Positions 32,152 through 39,344 of a stretch of 51,010 nt of DNA are shown here, piece by piece. The notes under the pieces were generated by a model. That model saw only the letters and a program-made list of their open reading frames with translations. It had not been told where the DNA came from and ran no database searches. Made by a program: the position numbers and the translations under genes. Position 1 is the stretch's first letter; each line of letters begins with the position of its first letter. Source of the stretch: Myxococcales bacterium (GTDB taxonomy: Bacteria; Myxococcota; Polyangia; Nannocystales; Nannocystaceae); the NCBI GenBank assembly GCA_016793465.1, contig JAEUJW010000074.1:1-51010 (forward strand). Reading direction: 5' to 3'.

Positions 32152-32685
32152 CTACGGCTCGAAGACGCAGAACCCGGCGTCGCTCCCGGCGACGTCGCGG
32201 CAGACCTGCCCGGGCGGACAATGCTCGTCGAGGAAGCAGGTCTCGACGCACCTGTCGGCGCTGGCGCCGTGATGGCTGCACGACAAATTCCACTCGAAAC
32301 AAGCGCTCGAGAAGTCGCACGCCCGTGTGCATGTCCATCCGTACACCAGCGGCCCATTGATCGTCTCGGTGGTGAACTCGGTGCACGTGAGACCGGACGG
32401 GCAGCCTGCGCCGCCGCAGGGGCCCGGCGGTGGCGCGCAGCACGACTCCCCGTCGATCGTGCAGCAATATTCGTCCTCGTCCGAGGAGCACTCGAGGTCG
32501 GGACAGTCGTTGTCGGCAACGCAGGCCGGACAGACGAACGGACCCGTCGACGAACTGTCGCCCGACGAACTGGCGCCCGACGACCCGGAGCTCGTCGACA
32601 GTTCCGTTGCCGAGTCGCCGGCGGTCGAGTCGTCGGGCGTGGCGCCGCAGGCGGAAAGCAGGAGAACGAGGGGCAGGGTGCGCAT
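32152..32685 (-). CDS. Cys-rich secreted lipoprotein (cargo gene)
   Basis: 177 residues, the only reverse-strand gene of the element. MRTLPLVLLLSACGATP has lipobox LSAC; a Ser/Thr/Gly linker follows; then a Cys-rich domain with about twenty cysteines (CPACVADNDCPDLECSS, CCTIDGESCCAPP, CFLDEHCPPGQVC) resembles surface proteins of myxobacteria. It lies between late genes and regulators, with its own promoter in the divergent gap, and is probably expressed from the prophage as a lysogenic conversion gene. It may derive from a host gene; its linker resembles the host lipoprotein at 46.9 kb. Confidence 0.68.
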   Translation of the reverse strand: MRTLPLVLLLSACGATPDDSTAGDSATELSTSSGSSGASSSGDSSSTGPFVCPACVADNDCPDLECSSDEDEYCCTIDGESCCAPPPGPCGGAGCPSGLTCTEFTTETINGPLVYGWTCTRACDFSSACFEWNLSCSHHGASADRCVETCFLDEHCPPGQVCRDVAGSDAGFCVFEP

Positions 32686-32743
32686 GGTCCGGTGCTTGTA
32701 GCGCAGACCGAAACCGACTTCCATAAAATTGTCGGGTGTTAGG

Positions 32744-32772
32744 TTGACCGTACAGGAGACGGGTGGTAGGGG
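32744..32772 (+). promoter_or_regulatory. Possible promoter of the regulator gene
   Basis: TTGACC at 32744-32749 is followed after 17 bases by TAGGGG (32767-32772), a poor -10. The GTG start of the regulator is 6 bases beyond, the same layout as the better promoter at 33114. Divergent from the lipoprotein gene. Weak evidence except for the parallel. Confidence 0.3.
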
Positions 32773-32778
32773 GACGGC

Positions 32779-33099
32779 GTGACAGAGCTGGACATCGAGA
32801 GGATCAAGGTCGGGCTGCGAGCCGGACGCACCGTGGAAGATCTCGCCGACGAAGCGGGCGTCAGCACGAGGACGCTGCTCAGGCAGTTCGCGGCGAGCAC
32901 GGGGCTGTCCCTGCGGGCATGGCGGACAGCGGAGGGGATCACCCTGGCGGAGGGGCGGTCGACGGCGGTCTTCTTCCGTCTCCCCGAGTACGACGCGCTG
33001 GTCGACGTCGCGGACGAGGACGAGCTCGCCCCGAACGAATGGGCGCGGAACGCCGTGCAGGCGGCCCTGCGGCGCAGAGAGAAAAAAAAGAAGAGGTGA
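32779..33099 (+). CDS. Small DNA-binding protein with HTH plus RHH-like region
   Basis: 106 residues from GTG 32779. Residues 18-48 form an AraC-type helix-turn-helix (VEDLADEAGVSTRTLLRQFA followed by LSLRAWR). The C-terminal half VFFRLPEYDALVDVAD then NEWARNAVQAAL resembles a ribbon-helix-helix domain of small repressors. So one short protein appears to combine two DNA-binding folds. It may control lysogeny or excision; no classical CI-type repressor is seen elsewhere in the element. Its last codons contain an A8 run with A AAA AAG in frame. Confidence 0.6.
   Translation: MTELDIERIKVGLRAGRTVEDLADEAGVSTRTLLRQFAASTGLSLRAWRTAEGITLAEGRSTAVFFRLPEYDALVDVADEDELAPNEWARNAVQAALRRREKKKKR
33082..33090 (+). 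promoter_or_regulatory. Possible -1 frameshift site (A AAA AAG)
   Basis: The codons gag aaa aaa aag aag agg tga end the regulator; the heptamer A AAA AAG at 33084-33090 is the most efficient bacterial -1 slippery type. A -1 shift leads through EVMSEKGLTGDRTCI into the frame of the 63-residue protein without a stop, ending at 33341. No clear stimulatory stem or upstream Shine-Dalgarno is visible, so function is uncertain. Confidence 0.4.
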
Positions 33100-33113
33100 T
33101 GTCGGAAAAGGGG

Positions 33114-33142
33114 TTGACCGGCGATCGGACATGTATTAGAGT
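33114..33142 (+). promoter_or_regulatory. Sigma-70-type promoter, possibly leaderless
   Basis: TTGACC (33114-33119), a 17-base spacer and TAGAGT (33137-33142) match 5/6 and 4/6 of the consensus. The ATG of the next gene is at 33150, where transcription would be expected to start, so the mRNA may have no leader. The spacing is close to that seen at 32744. Confidence 0.5.
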
Positions 33143-33149
33143 CATATCC

Positions 33150-33341
33150 ATGAACGACGCCACCCGCTACGACACCGACCCCGCCACCGTCACCGAGGCC
33201 CGCCTCTTCTCCGCCGCCCGAGAGCGCCGCGCCGCCGACCTCCGGGCCCAGGCCGCCCAGCTGATCGCCAAGGCCGCCGAGCTCGAGGCCAGCGCCGCCC
33301 ACTGTCGCTACCTGGGGGCCAAGATGGAGGCGGGGGAGTAA
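33150..33341 (+). CDS. Small coiled-coil protein
   Basis: 63 residues. MNDATRYDTDPATVTEARLF is followed by a helical Ala/Arg/Glu stretch (ERRAADLRAQAAQLIAKAAE) typical of a coiled coil, with one Cys and a C-terminal EAGE. It starts right at a promoter-like element and may also be made as the C-terminus of a frameshift fusion with the upstream regulator. Function unknown. Confidence 0.5.
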   Translation: MNDATRYDTDPATVTEARLFSAARERRAADLRAQAAQLIAKAAELEASAAHCRYLGAKMEAGE

Positions 33342-33378
33342 CCCCGAGAGGGGCCCCCCCCCAGCGGGGCGGCCTTTT
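33342..33378 (+). terminator. Transcription terminator candidate
   Basis: A stem cccc-gaga-gggg (33342-33353) with a GNRA-type loop is followed by a C run and a second possible stem gcccc/ggggc (33353-33357 with 33366-33370), then cctttt at 33373-33378. GC-rich stem plus T4 directly after the last early-type gene suggests a terminator. Confidence 0.42.
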
Positions 33379-33503
33379 CACGCTCCCTTGGTGCGAGCCC
33401 GCCCCCGGCGTATGGCCTCGACATCGCCGTGCGGCGGGGTTCGATGACGACGAAGTCGTGACCGCCGCCCCGCTGTACGACAACCGACCCGGTGCCGGAG
33501 GGG

Positions 33504-33731
33504 ATGGGGGTTGCGGTGGGGGTTCAGATCGTCGGGCGCATCGTTCCCGGGGTGTCGGCCCTCGACATCGTCAACGCCGTGCTGGCCCGCCTCGGCGCCG
33601 GCGGGCTCGCGCTGGTCGGGCGCGATGGCGATGCCTCCCGCCGGGTCTGCACTCCCGCGCCCCGGCTGGTGACGAACACGAACGCCCGCTTGCGCGGGCG
33701 TCGGTCTCAGGGTCCCATCCCTGAGGGTTGA
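33504..33731 (+). CDS. Possible small ORF, 75 residues
   Basis: ATG 33504 has ggagg shortly upstream. The peptide has a protein-like first half (VAVGVQIVGRIVPGVSALDI, VLARLGAGGLALVG), then an Arg/Pro-rich end. No family recognised. Two hairpins at 33682-33725 lie within its 3' part, which argues against a long functional C-terminus. Could be a remnant or non-coding. Confidence 0.28.
   Translation: MGVAVGVQIVGRIVPGVSALDIVNAVLARLGAGGLALVGRDGDASRRVCTPAPRLVTNTNARLRGRRSQGPIPEG
33682..33725. terminator. Two tandem hairpins, terminator-like
   Basis: Hairpin 1: acgcccgc/gcgggcgt, 8-bp perfect stem, loop ttgc (33682-33701). Hairpin 2: ctcaggg/ccctgag, 7-bp perfect stem, loop tcccat (33706-33725). 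No T-run follows, but tandem GC hairpins can stop transcription in both directions at a prophage edge. Confidence 0.4.
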
Positions 33732-34003
33732 AGCCGGACTAGGAGGAACGGCCTCCCGAATCCCCTATACCTTCGGCGCGGTCGATGCAAGTACAAAAAA
33801 AGTGCACGCGGCCAAAAGATTTTTGTTGACCCTGCAAAAGGGACCTGACACGTTGCCGGAGTCGGCCGTCCCATCGGCCGAAGCGGCGTAGAATAACCTC
33901 GCCGATGCCGACTAGGAGCCCAAAGCATGGCGCAAACGCAGCCAACGGCTTTGCGGGGGCCCCATGTCCGTCGGCCACCCCGTCGCTCGCCCACAGCCTC
34001 GCC
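33732..34003. other. AT-rich intergenic region at the right prophage edge
   Basis: No gene is supported here. The stretch 33775-33900 is markedly richer in A/T than the surrounding DNA, with A7 and T5 runs. It contains GTTGACC near 33825, an inverted repeat tcggccg/cggccga (33862-33881) and a good -10-like TAGAAT at 33889-33894, 10 bases before an ATG at 33905 whose frame reads into the minisatellite and antisense to the HTTM gene. It is the likeliest place for the right prophage-host junction and may hold attR, but no left-end match was found. Confidence 0.35.
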
Positions 34004-34203
34004 CGCCCCGCGTCTCCGATCTCGCGACCGACCCGCGTCCCCGATCCCGTGACCGAGCCGCGTCCCCGATTCCGCGACCGAGCCGCGCCCCCGAGCTCGC
34101 GACCGAGCTCGCGACCGAGCCGCGCCCCCGATCCCGCGACCGAGCCGCGTCCTCGATCCCGCGATCGAGCCGCGTCCCCGAGCTCGCGACCGAGCCGCGT
34201 TCT
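34004..34203. repeat. 25-bp minisatellite
   Basis: Seven 25-bp units based on cgcgaccgagccgcgtcccc+gatcc run from 34023 (u1) to about 34203, with a 12-base partial unit at 34098-34109 and a truncated unit before 34023. Variation is mainly at the end (gatcc/gagct/gattc). The period is not a multiple of three and the array lies just downstream of the HTTM stop, so it is probably non-coding. Confidence 0.9.
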
Positions 34204-34288
34204 TTCGCGAGATCCGGAGATCCCGAGCGAGCAGGCCGCGGAGTCGCCCGTCGAGCGCGTCGAAGTGAGCAGGCCCAGGGCCCCGCGA

Positions 34289-35602
34289 TCAGCGAGGAGG
34301 GACAGGGAGCAGCCAGGTGCGCGGGGCGAGGTCGTCGGGGACGCGGGCGAGGTCGACGTCGGGGTCGATGTAGCGGGCGCTGGGGCGGCCGTTGTAGGCG
34401 ATCCAGGCGTCGGCGCGGACCTCGACGGCGGGCACGCCGCGGGCGGCGAACTCGCGGGCGAGCGCGTGGGCGTGCTGGAGGATGAGGTCGGGGGCGATGG
34501 CCATCTGCTTGGCTTGCTGCGGCGTGAGGCGGTCCTCGGGGTGGACGAGGGTGGTTCGGCCGGTCCTGGGGTCGCGGACGCGGTAGGTGACCATGCCTGT
34601 CTTTTCGACCAGCATGACGTGCCAGGCGTAGCGAAAGCCGTGCTCGGTCCAGCCGACGTCGTCGCCGTAGAGGTGGCGGCGCAGCGGGAGCAGCAGCTGG
34701 ACCGTGAACCACAGGGCGAGCAGGGCGAGGCCGGTGCGCGAGAGCAGGACCGGCGGGGCGGTGACGGTGCGGATGGGGGCGTGGCGGCCGAGGCGGCGGG
34801 CCAGGCGGCGCGGCCAGTCGGGAGGGAGCAGCAGCAGGGCGCCGCAGACCATGACCCACGGGAACATGCCGATCGGGAACAGCAGGCCGGTGAGGGTGTG
34901 GAAGCCGGCGACGGCGACGAGCGCGGGGACGCGGGTGCGCGGGTGGAGCAGCAGGAACGGGGCGCTGAGGTCGAAGACGGCGCCGGCCCAGCTCATGGCG
35001 AGGGCGACGTCGGGGCGGAGGAACAGCGGGCCGAGCGCGGGGAAGTCGCCGTGGGCGGCCAGCCAGGTGCGGAGGGGCTGGGCGTGCAGCAGCCAGTCGG
35101 CGCGCAGCTTGGCGAGGCCGGCGAACACGTAGACGAGGCCGACCTGCAGGCGCAGGGCGGTGAGGATCCAGCGGGGGGCGAGGCTGCGGCCGCTGCGGGG
35201 GGCGAAGGCGAGGAGCAGGGAGATCAGGCTGACGAGGTAGTAGTGGTTGAGGTAGGCGGTCTGCTCGAGCAGCTCGACCCAGGTGAACAGGGCGAAGAAC
35301 GCGAGGGCGGGGCGGCGAGGGTCGCGGGCGATCAGCAGGGCGAGCGCGGCGAGGGCGAGCGCGGCGAAGTGGATGTACATGCCGGGGCCGGGCCACGGCC
35401 GCAGCCACTCGAGGCCCCAGAACGGGAAGTGGTGGGGCGGGTCGACGTAGATCTGGGCGATCCAGCCGCGTGCGGCGAAGCGGATCACGCTGACCAGCAT
35501 CAGCAGCGCGAACAGGCGGCGGAACGCGTGCAGGGACGCGGCGTCGACGGGGTGAGACAGCCACGCGCGCACGGCGGTCAGGCCGGAGCGCGCGTCAGTC
35601 AC
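34289..35602 (-). CDS. HTTM-domain membrane protein
   Basis: 437 residues with several membrane helices (LFALLMLVSVIRFAA, HFAALALAALALLIA, VSLISLLLAFAP, LVAVAGFHTLTGLLFPIGMF, LLALWFTVQLLLPL). Hallmarks of the HTTM family (related to vitamin K-dependent gamma-carboxylase) are AYLNHYYLVSLISLLLAF, VYVFAGLAKLRADWLL and EHGFRYAWHVMLVEKTG. Family members often sit with imelysins in bacterial iron gene sets. Last gene of the operon; overlaps the imelysin stop by 8 bases. The reaction is unknown for bacterial members. Confidence 0.82.
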   Translation of the reverse strand: MTDARSGLTAVRAWLSHPVDAASLHAFRRLFALLMLVSVIRFAARGWIAQIYVDPPHHFPFWGLEWLRPWPGPGMYIHFAALALAALALLIARDPRRPALAFFALFTWVELLEQTAYLNHYYLVSLISLLLAFAPRSGRSLAPRWILTALRLQVGLVYVFAGLAKLRADWLLHAQPLRTWLAAHGDFPALGPLFLRPDVALAMSWAGAVFDLSAPFLLLHPRTRVPALVAVAGFHTLTGLLFPIGMFPWVMVCGALLLLPPDWPRRLARRLGRHAPIRTVTAPPVLLSRTGLALLALWFTVQLLLPLRRHLYGDDVGWTEHGFRYAWHVMLVEKTGMVTYRVRDPRTGRTTLVHPEDRLTPQQAKQMAIAPDLILQHAHALAREFAARGVPAVEVRADAWIAYNGRPSARYIDPDVDLARVPDDLAPRTWLLPVPPR

Positions 35603-36674
35603 CGTCGTTGTCGCTGATCGAGAGGGTGACGTTGAGCAGGCTGGCGACGTCGAGCTTGATGAAGCGGCGCAGGGCGTCGACCTCGTCGCGGGCGGTCTGG
35701 AAGGCGCCGCGGTCGGCGGCGAGGGTGTCGACGGCGGGGGTGGGCAGGGCCTCGACGGCGGCGAGCGAGCGGGTCAGCTGGGCGGTGATGCGGCCGTCGA
35801 GCTCGGGGTCGCGGGCGGCGACGAGGGCGTCGAGGCCGGCGATGTCGCCGGGGGCGCGGTCGGGGCCGTGGTAGACCAGCTGGAAGCCGCCGAGCGCGGC
35901 GAGCAGGTCGTCGCGCGTGCGGCCGCTGAAGCGCGACTCGAGCTGCTCGGGGTCGACGGTGCCGTCGGTGAGGTTGCCGAGCGGGCGGTCGAGCTTGGTC
36001 TTGACGATGCCGTAGAGGTTCTCGATCGAGGCGTTGACGACGGCGTCGAGCGCGGCCTGGGTGCTCGGGTAGTCGCTGCTGCCCTCGCCGGCGGTCTTCA
36101 GGGCGGTCGCGTGCTCGTCGCTCCACGCCTTGGCGATGGCGGCGGTGCGCTCGGCGATGTCGTCGGCGAGCGCGCTGGCGTAGGCGCAGCGGTGGGCGTC
36201 GTCGAGGGCGGCGAGGGTGGCGGCGTCGTCCTGGGGGTCGCCGAACAGCAGGTACTCGAGGGCCGGGATGCCCTTCGCGCTGGTGCCGAGGGCGTCGATG
36301 GCGGCGGCGTCGACGGTGGTCGCGGCGGTGATGGCGGACTCGACGGAGTCGACGCGGACCGGCCAGAAGTCGAGCGGGCCGCCGTGCATGCCGGTGACGA
36401 CCGGGCCGAAGAACCACGCGCCGGCGCAGTCCCAGCGGTCGCGCACGGCGGCCCAGCTGTGGCGGGCCGCGTCGAGCGCGGCCTGCTCGGGGGCCTCGCA
36501 GACGGCGCCGAGGTCGCCCGCGAGGGTCGCCGAGGAGGCCGCCAGATCGGCCTGGATGGGGACGATGACGTGATCGGCGAGGGTGGTGAGGAAGGCGCGG
36601 CGGGCGGCCTCGTCGTCGTCGGCGGCGCAGGCGGGGGCGAGCAGGAGCAGGAGGGAGAGGCGGCGGAGGGGCAT
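35595..36674 (-). CDS. Imelysin-family lipoprotein, GIPALE variant
   Basis: 359 residues. MPLRRLSLLLLLAPACAADD has a lipoprotein-like signal (lipobox APAC). The body is an imelysin (peptidase M75-like) four-helix fold with DFWPVRVDSVESAI and KGIPALEYLLFGD. At the GxHxxE site of classical imelysins this protein reads GIPALE (135-140), lacking the His, as in a known subfamily. Imelysins are periplasmic or surface iron-uptake proteins of uncertain activity. Second imelysin of the same operon, 31 bases after the di-haem gene. Confidence 0.85.
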   Translation of the reverse strand: MPLRRLSLLLLLAPACAADDDEAARRAFLTTLADHVIVPIQADLAASSATLAGDLGAVCEAPEQAALDAARHSWAAVRDRWDCAGAWFFGPVVTGMHGGPLDFWPVRVDSVESAITAATTVDAAAIDALGTSAKGIPALEYLLFGDPQDDAATLAALDDAHRCAYASALADDIAERTAAIAKAWSDEHATALKTAGEGSSDYPSTQAALDAVVNASIENLYGIVKTKLDRPLGNLTDGTVDPEQLESRFSGRTRDDLLAALGGFQLVYHGPDRAPGDIAGLDALVAARDPELDGRITAQLTRSLAAVEALPTPAVDTLAADRGAFQTARDEVDALRRFIKLDVASLLNVTLSISDNDGD

Positions 36675-36705
36675 GCGAGGGCGCCGGGGCTCGGGGGTCG
36701 ATCGG

Positions 36706-38031
36706 TCAGAGCGAGCGGAGGAACTTCTCGAGGGCGTCGCGGTCGGCGGCGGGCAGGTCGATCAGCGCGTCGCGGGCCGCGGTCGCCTCGCCGCCGTGCC
36801 ACAGGGCGGCCTCGATGGGGCCGCGGGCGCGGCCGTCGTGCAGCAGGTCGGTGTGGCCGTTGACGGTCTCGATCAGGCCGAGGCCCCACAGCGGCGGGGT
36901 GCGCCACTCGTGGCCGGTGGCGTCGAAGTCGGGGCGGCCGTCGGCGAGCTCGTCGCCCATGTCGTGCAGCAGCAGGTCGGTGTAGGGGAAGATGACCTGG
37001 TGCGAGACCTCGGGGACCTCGAGGTCCTCGCCGGTGCGCTGCTGCGGGGTGTGGCAGTCGGCGCAGCCGATGGTGACGAAGATCTGCTTGCCGCGGGCGA
37101 CGTCGGGGTCGTCCATGTCGCGGCGGCCGGGCACCGCGAGGGTCGCCGAGTAGAGCACGACGTCGGCGAGCAGGTCGTCGGAGATCTCGGGCGCGCCGCC
37201 GCTGGGGGCGGCCATGCAGGCGAGCTGGCCGGCGGGGCAGTTCTGCGCGGGGAACAGGCTCGAGGTGATGCCCATGTCGCCGAGGAAGGCGCCGGCGACC
37301 TGCTGGCGCACGTCGGGCTGGTTGGCCTTCCAGCCGAGGCGGCCGAGCTTGTGGGTGTTCGTGGCGGCGTCGTGGACCATGTTGACGCGGCCGCTGATGC
37401 CGTCGCCGTCGCGGTCGTCGGGGTCGGCGGCGGCGCGGATGTCGGCCTCGGGGATGGCGACCAGCAGGCCCATGCCGATCATCGCCGGGGCGACGCGCGG
37501 CGAGACGGTGAAGCCGTCGGGCAGCGGGCCGAGCAGGGGGGCGTCGATGCTGTAGGTCGGGACGCGCAGGCTGTAGGCGGCGCCGTCGGCGAACTCGCCG
37601 GGGCGCTCGCTGTAGGTGACGCGCGGGGTGCCCTCGCCGCCGACGCCGTCGACGCCGTGGGGCTGCAGCTGGTCGCCGTAGACGCCGGCGTCGCCGAGCC
37701 GCAGCAGCATGCTGGTGAACTCCTCGCCGGGGCCCGGGGCCCGGCCGCGGCCGTCCTTGAAGTGGCAGGTCGAGCACGAGCGGGCGTTGAAGGTGGGGCC
37801 GAGGCCGTCGCGGCTGGCGGTCGAGGCCCCGGCGATCACCCAGTTCTTGTTGAAGAACGAGTTGCCGACGGCGAACTGCTGCCGGCGGTCGAAGCTCATA
37901 TTGCGGGCCGACAGCGAGAACGCGTTGAGGGTGGTGTCGAACACCGTGGTCTCGCCGCCGCTCCTCGACTCGTCGACCGGGGGGTCGGCGTCGCAGGCGA
38001 GCGCGGCGGTGAGGAGGGCGAGGCGGCGCAT
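36706..38031 (-). CDS. Di-haem c-type oxidoreductase (thiol oxidoreductase-like, lipoprotein)
   Basis: 441 residues. The N-terminus MRRLALLTAALACDADPP is a lipoprotein signal (Cys13). Two c-haem sites are CSTCH at 86-90 and CADCH at 323-327, with DGRGRAPGPG after the first. The pattern (GLGPTFNARSCSTCHF, ATGHEWRTPPLWGLG) matches the IrpA-like di-haem proteins that accompany imelysins. It is likely exported and takes part in electron transfer linked to iron uptake. Starts 20 bases after the first imelysin stop. Confidence 0.88.
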   Translation of the reverse strand: MRRLALLTAALACDADPPVDESRSGGETTVFDTTLNAFSLSARNMSFDRRQQFAVGNSFFNKNWVIAGASTASRDGLGPTFNARSCSTCHFKDGRGRAPGPGEEFTSMLLRLGDAGVYGDQLQPHGVDGVGGEGTPRVTYSERPGEFADGAAYSLRVPTYSIDAPLLGPLPDGFTVSPRVAPAMIGMGLLVAIPEADIRAAADPDDRDGDGISGRVNMVHDAATNTHKLGRLGWKANQPDVRQQVAGAFLGDMGITSSLFPAQNCPAGQLACMAAPSGGAPEISDDLLADVVLYSATLAVPGRRDMDDPDVARGKQIFVTIGCADCHTPQQRTGEDLEVPEVSHQVIFPYTDLLLHDMGDELADGRPDFDATGHEWRTPPLWGLGLIETVNGHTDLLHDGRARGPIEAALWHGGEATAARDALIDLPAADRDALEKFLRSL

Positions 38032-38051
38032 GGCTACGGCGGGCAGGAGTA

Positions 38052-39227
38052 TCACTCCTCGAGGTTCAGGGAGATGTCGAGGAGGGTGGCGACCTCCACG
38101 ATCGTCGCCGTGAGTTCCTTCAAGGCGGCGATCGCGTCGGCGACGGACTGCCGCTCGGGCGAGCCGTCGGGGGCCTTGATGGCGCTGTCGAACGGCGGGG
38201 GGATGGCGTCGATGGCGTCGACGGCGGCCTGCAGGCGCTCGCGCATGGCCTGGTCGAGCGCCGGGTCGAGCGCGGCGACGAGGGTCGAGACGCTGGTCTC
38301 CTCGGCCCCGCCCCAGCGGCTGAGGTAGGCGTTCTGCAGGCCGAGCGCGTTGGTCCGCAGGTCGTTGTGGGTGTTGTCGCTGAAGCAGGAGTGCTCGTCC
38401 TCCTGCTCGCGGGTGTCGTAGGCGACGCCCATGCGCTCGCCCGAGAGCTCGGCGCCGGCGAGGCTGCCCATGCCGAGCAGCACGTTCTCGAGGGCCTTGT
38501 GCGGGCCGAGGTCGTGCTCGAACTCCTCGTGGTAGGCGGCGCCCTCGTCCCACGCGGCGGCCACGGCCTTCAGGTCCTCGACCAGCAGGTCGGTGACGAT
38601 CGCGAGGTAGTCGGCGCGCCGGCGCTGGTTGGCGGCGGTGCCGCCCTCGCCGTCGACGTAGTCGGTGAACGGGCGCTGGCCGGCGCCGTCGTCGCGCAGG
38701 TCCTGGCCCCACAGCAGGAACTCGATCGCGTGCCAGCCGGTCGAGATGTCGTCCTCGCCGCCGGCGCCGTTGAGGTCGATCAGCAGCTCGCGGGTGATGT
38801 CGGGGTAGTCGGTCGGGTTGTTGATGACGCCGACGTTCGGCATGCCGTCGACGTAGTCGACGTAGGCCTCGTCCATCGGCCAGCTGTTGATGCGACCCTC
38901 GAGACCGTCGGGCTCGGCGTCGATCGGGCCGCCGTAGAAGCGGTAGACCTCGGTCTGGCCGTAGATGTCGCGGGCGGTCAGCCAGGCCTGCCTGGCGGCC
39001 TCGAGGGTGGCGTCGCTCGGGGCGGCGAGGAAGGCGTCGACGGCGACGTCGAGGGCCTCGGCCGCCTCGACGGTGGCGGCGTAGCTCTTGATGACGAGGT
39101 GGACGTAGCCCTCGACGGCCTCGTGGGCCTCCTCCTCGAACGCGGGGTCGCCCCAGCCCGGCGGGGTCGAGGTGGTGCAGGCGAACAACAGCGGGAGCGG
39201 GAGCAGGCGGCGCAGCATGAGGTGCAT
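38052..39227 (-). CDS. Imelysin-family lipoprotein, GxHxxE type
   Basis: 391 residues from ATG 39227 (ATG 39218 is an alternative). MHLMLRRLLPLPLLFACTTS has the lipobox LFAC. The imelysin signature is complete: STGWHAIEFLLWGQD, GWHAIE at 164-169, and RINSWPMDEAYVDY upstream. First gene of the iron operon, directly behind a Fur-box-like palindrome. Classical imelysins bind iron or act in iron uptake; proteolysis is disputed. Confidence 0.9.
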   Translation of the reverse strand: MHLMLRRLLPLPLLFACTTSTPPGWGDPAFEEEAHEAVEGYVHLVIKSYAATVEAAEALDVAVDAFLAAPSDATLEAARQAWLTARDIYGQTEVYRFYGGPIDAEPDGLEGRINSWPMDEAYVDYVDGMPNVGVINNPTDYPDITRELLIDLNGAGGEDDISTGWHAIEFLLWGQDLRDDGAGQRPFTDYVDGEGGTAANQRRRADYLAIVTDLLVEDLKAVAAAWDEGAAYHEEFEHDLGPHKALENVLLGMGSLAGAELSGERMGVAYDTREQEDEHSCFSDNTHNDLRTNALGLQNAYLSRWGGAEETSVSTLVAALDPALDQAMRERLQAAVDAIDAIPPPFDSAIKAPDGSPERQSVADAIAALKELTATIVEVATLLDISLNLEE

Positions 39228-39237
39228 CGAGCAATAA

Positions 39238-39252
39238 TGAAAACGATTTTCA
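39238..39252. promoter_or_regulatory. Fur-box-like operator
   Basis: The 15 bases tgaaaacgattttca (arms tgaaaa/ttttca, 3-base centre) match the 7-1-7 Fur core TGATAATnATTATCA at most positions. They lie 11 bases upstream of the imelysin start in an A/T-rich island inside GC-rich DNA. With imelysin and di-haem genes downstream, iron repression by Fur is a strong inference. Confidence 0.7.
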
Positions 39253-39282
39253 CTGTCAAGGTGAGATCGGTCGCATCTGCGC

Positions 39283-39314
39283 TTCGGGCCCGTGGAGGGG
39301 TCCACGGGCCCGAA
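39283..39314. terminator. Strong hairpin between kinase and iron operon
   Basis: Perfect 14-bp inverted repeat ttcgggcccgtgga/tccacgggcccgaa with a gggg loop. It lies 30 bases downstream of the kinase stop and upstream of the Fur-regulated promoter. No T-run follows on either strand, but the stem is exceptionally stable. Likely insulates the iron operon from kinase transcription. Confidence 0.65.
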
Positions 39315-39344
39315 TCTGCGGATCCCGGGGCGGGCGGCCCGGGC

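Larger units (their letters stand above)
281..33731. mobile_element. Siphovirus-type prophage (boundaries approximate)
   Basis: A tyrosine integrase at the left end is followed by an early operon of DNA-metabolism genes. After it come a terminase-portal-scaffold-capsid block, lysis genes, a tail tube, a tail chaperone with a slippery site, a tape measure and baseplate genes, all on the + strand. No tail sheath gene is visible between tail tube and tape measure, so a long non-contractile tail is inferred. Small regulatory genes close the right end. The edges given are the first and last plausible prophage genes, not mapped att sites. Apart from the amidase frame disruption the main genes are open, so the element may be functional. 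Confidence 0.88.

Noticed and set aside
33492..33503. GTG start 33492 for the small right-end ORF
   Set aside because: ATG 33504 has the better ribosome site; the ORF itself is doubtful.
34004..34203. CRISPR array
   Set aside because: Units are adjacent 25-bp tandem repeats without spacers, and no cas genes are seen.
33905..35617. Long + strand open frame antisense to HTTM
   Set aside because: It is a GC-driven shadow of the HTTM gene and of the 25-bp minisatellite; its residues are Arg/Gly/Val/Ala-rich without motifs, although a TAGAAT element precedes it.
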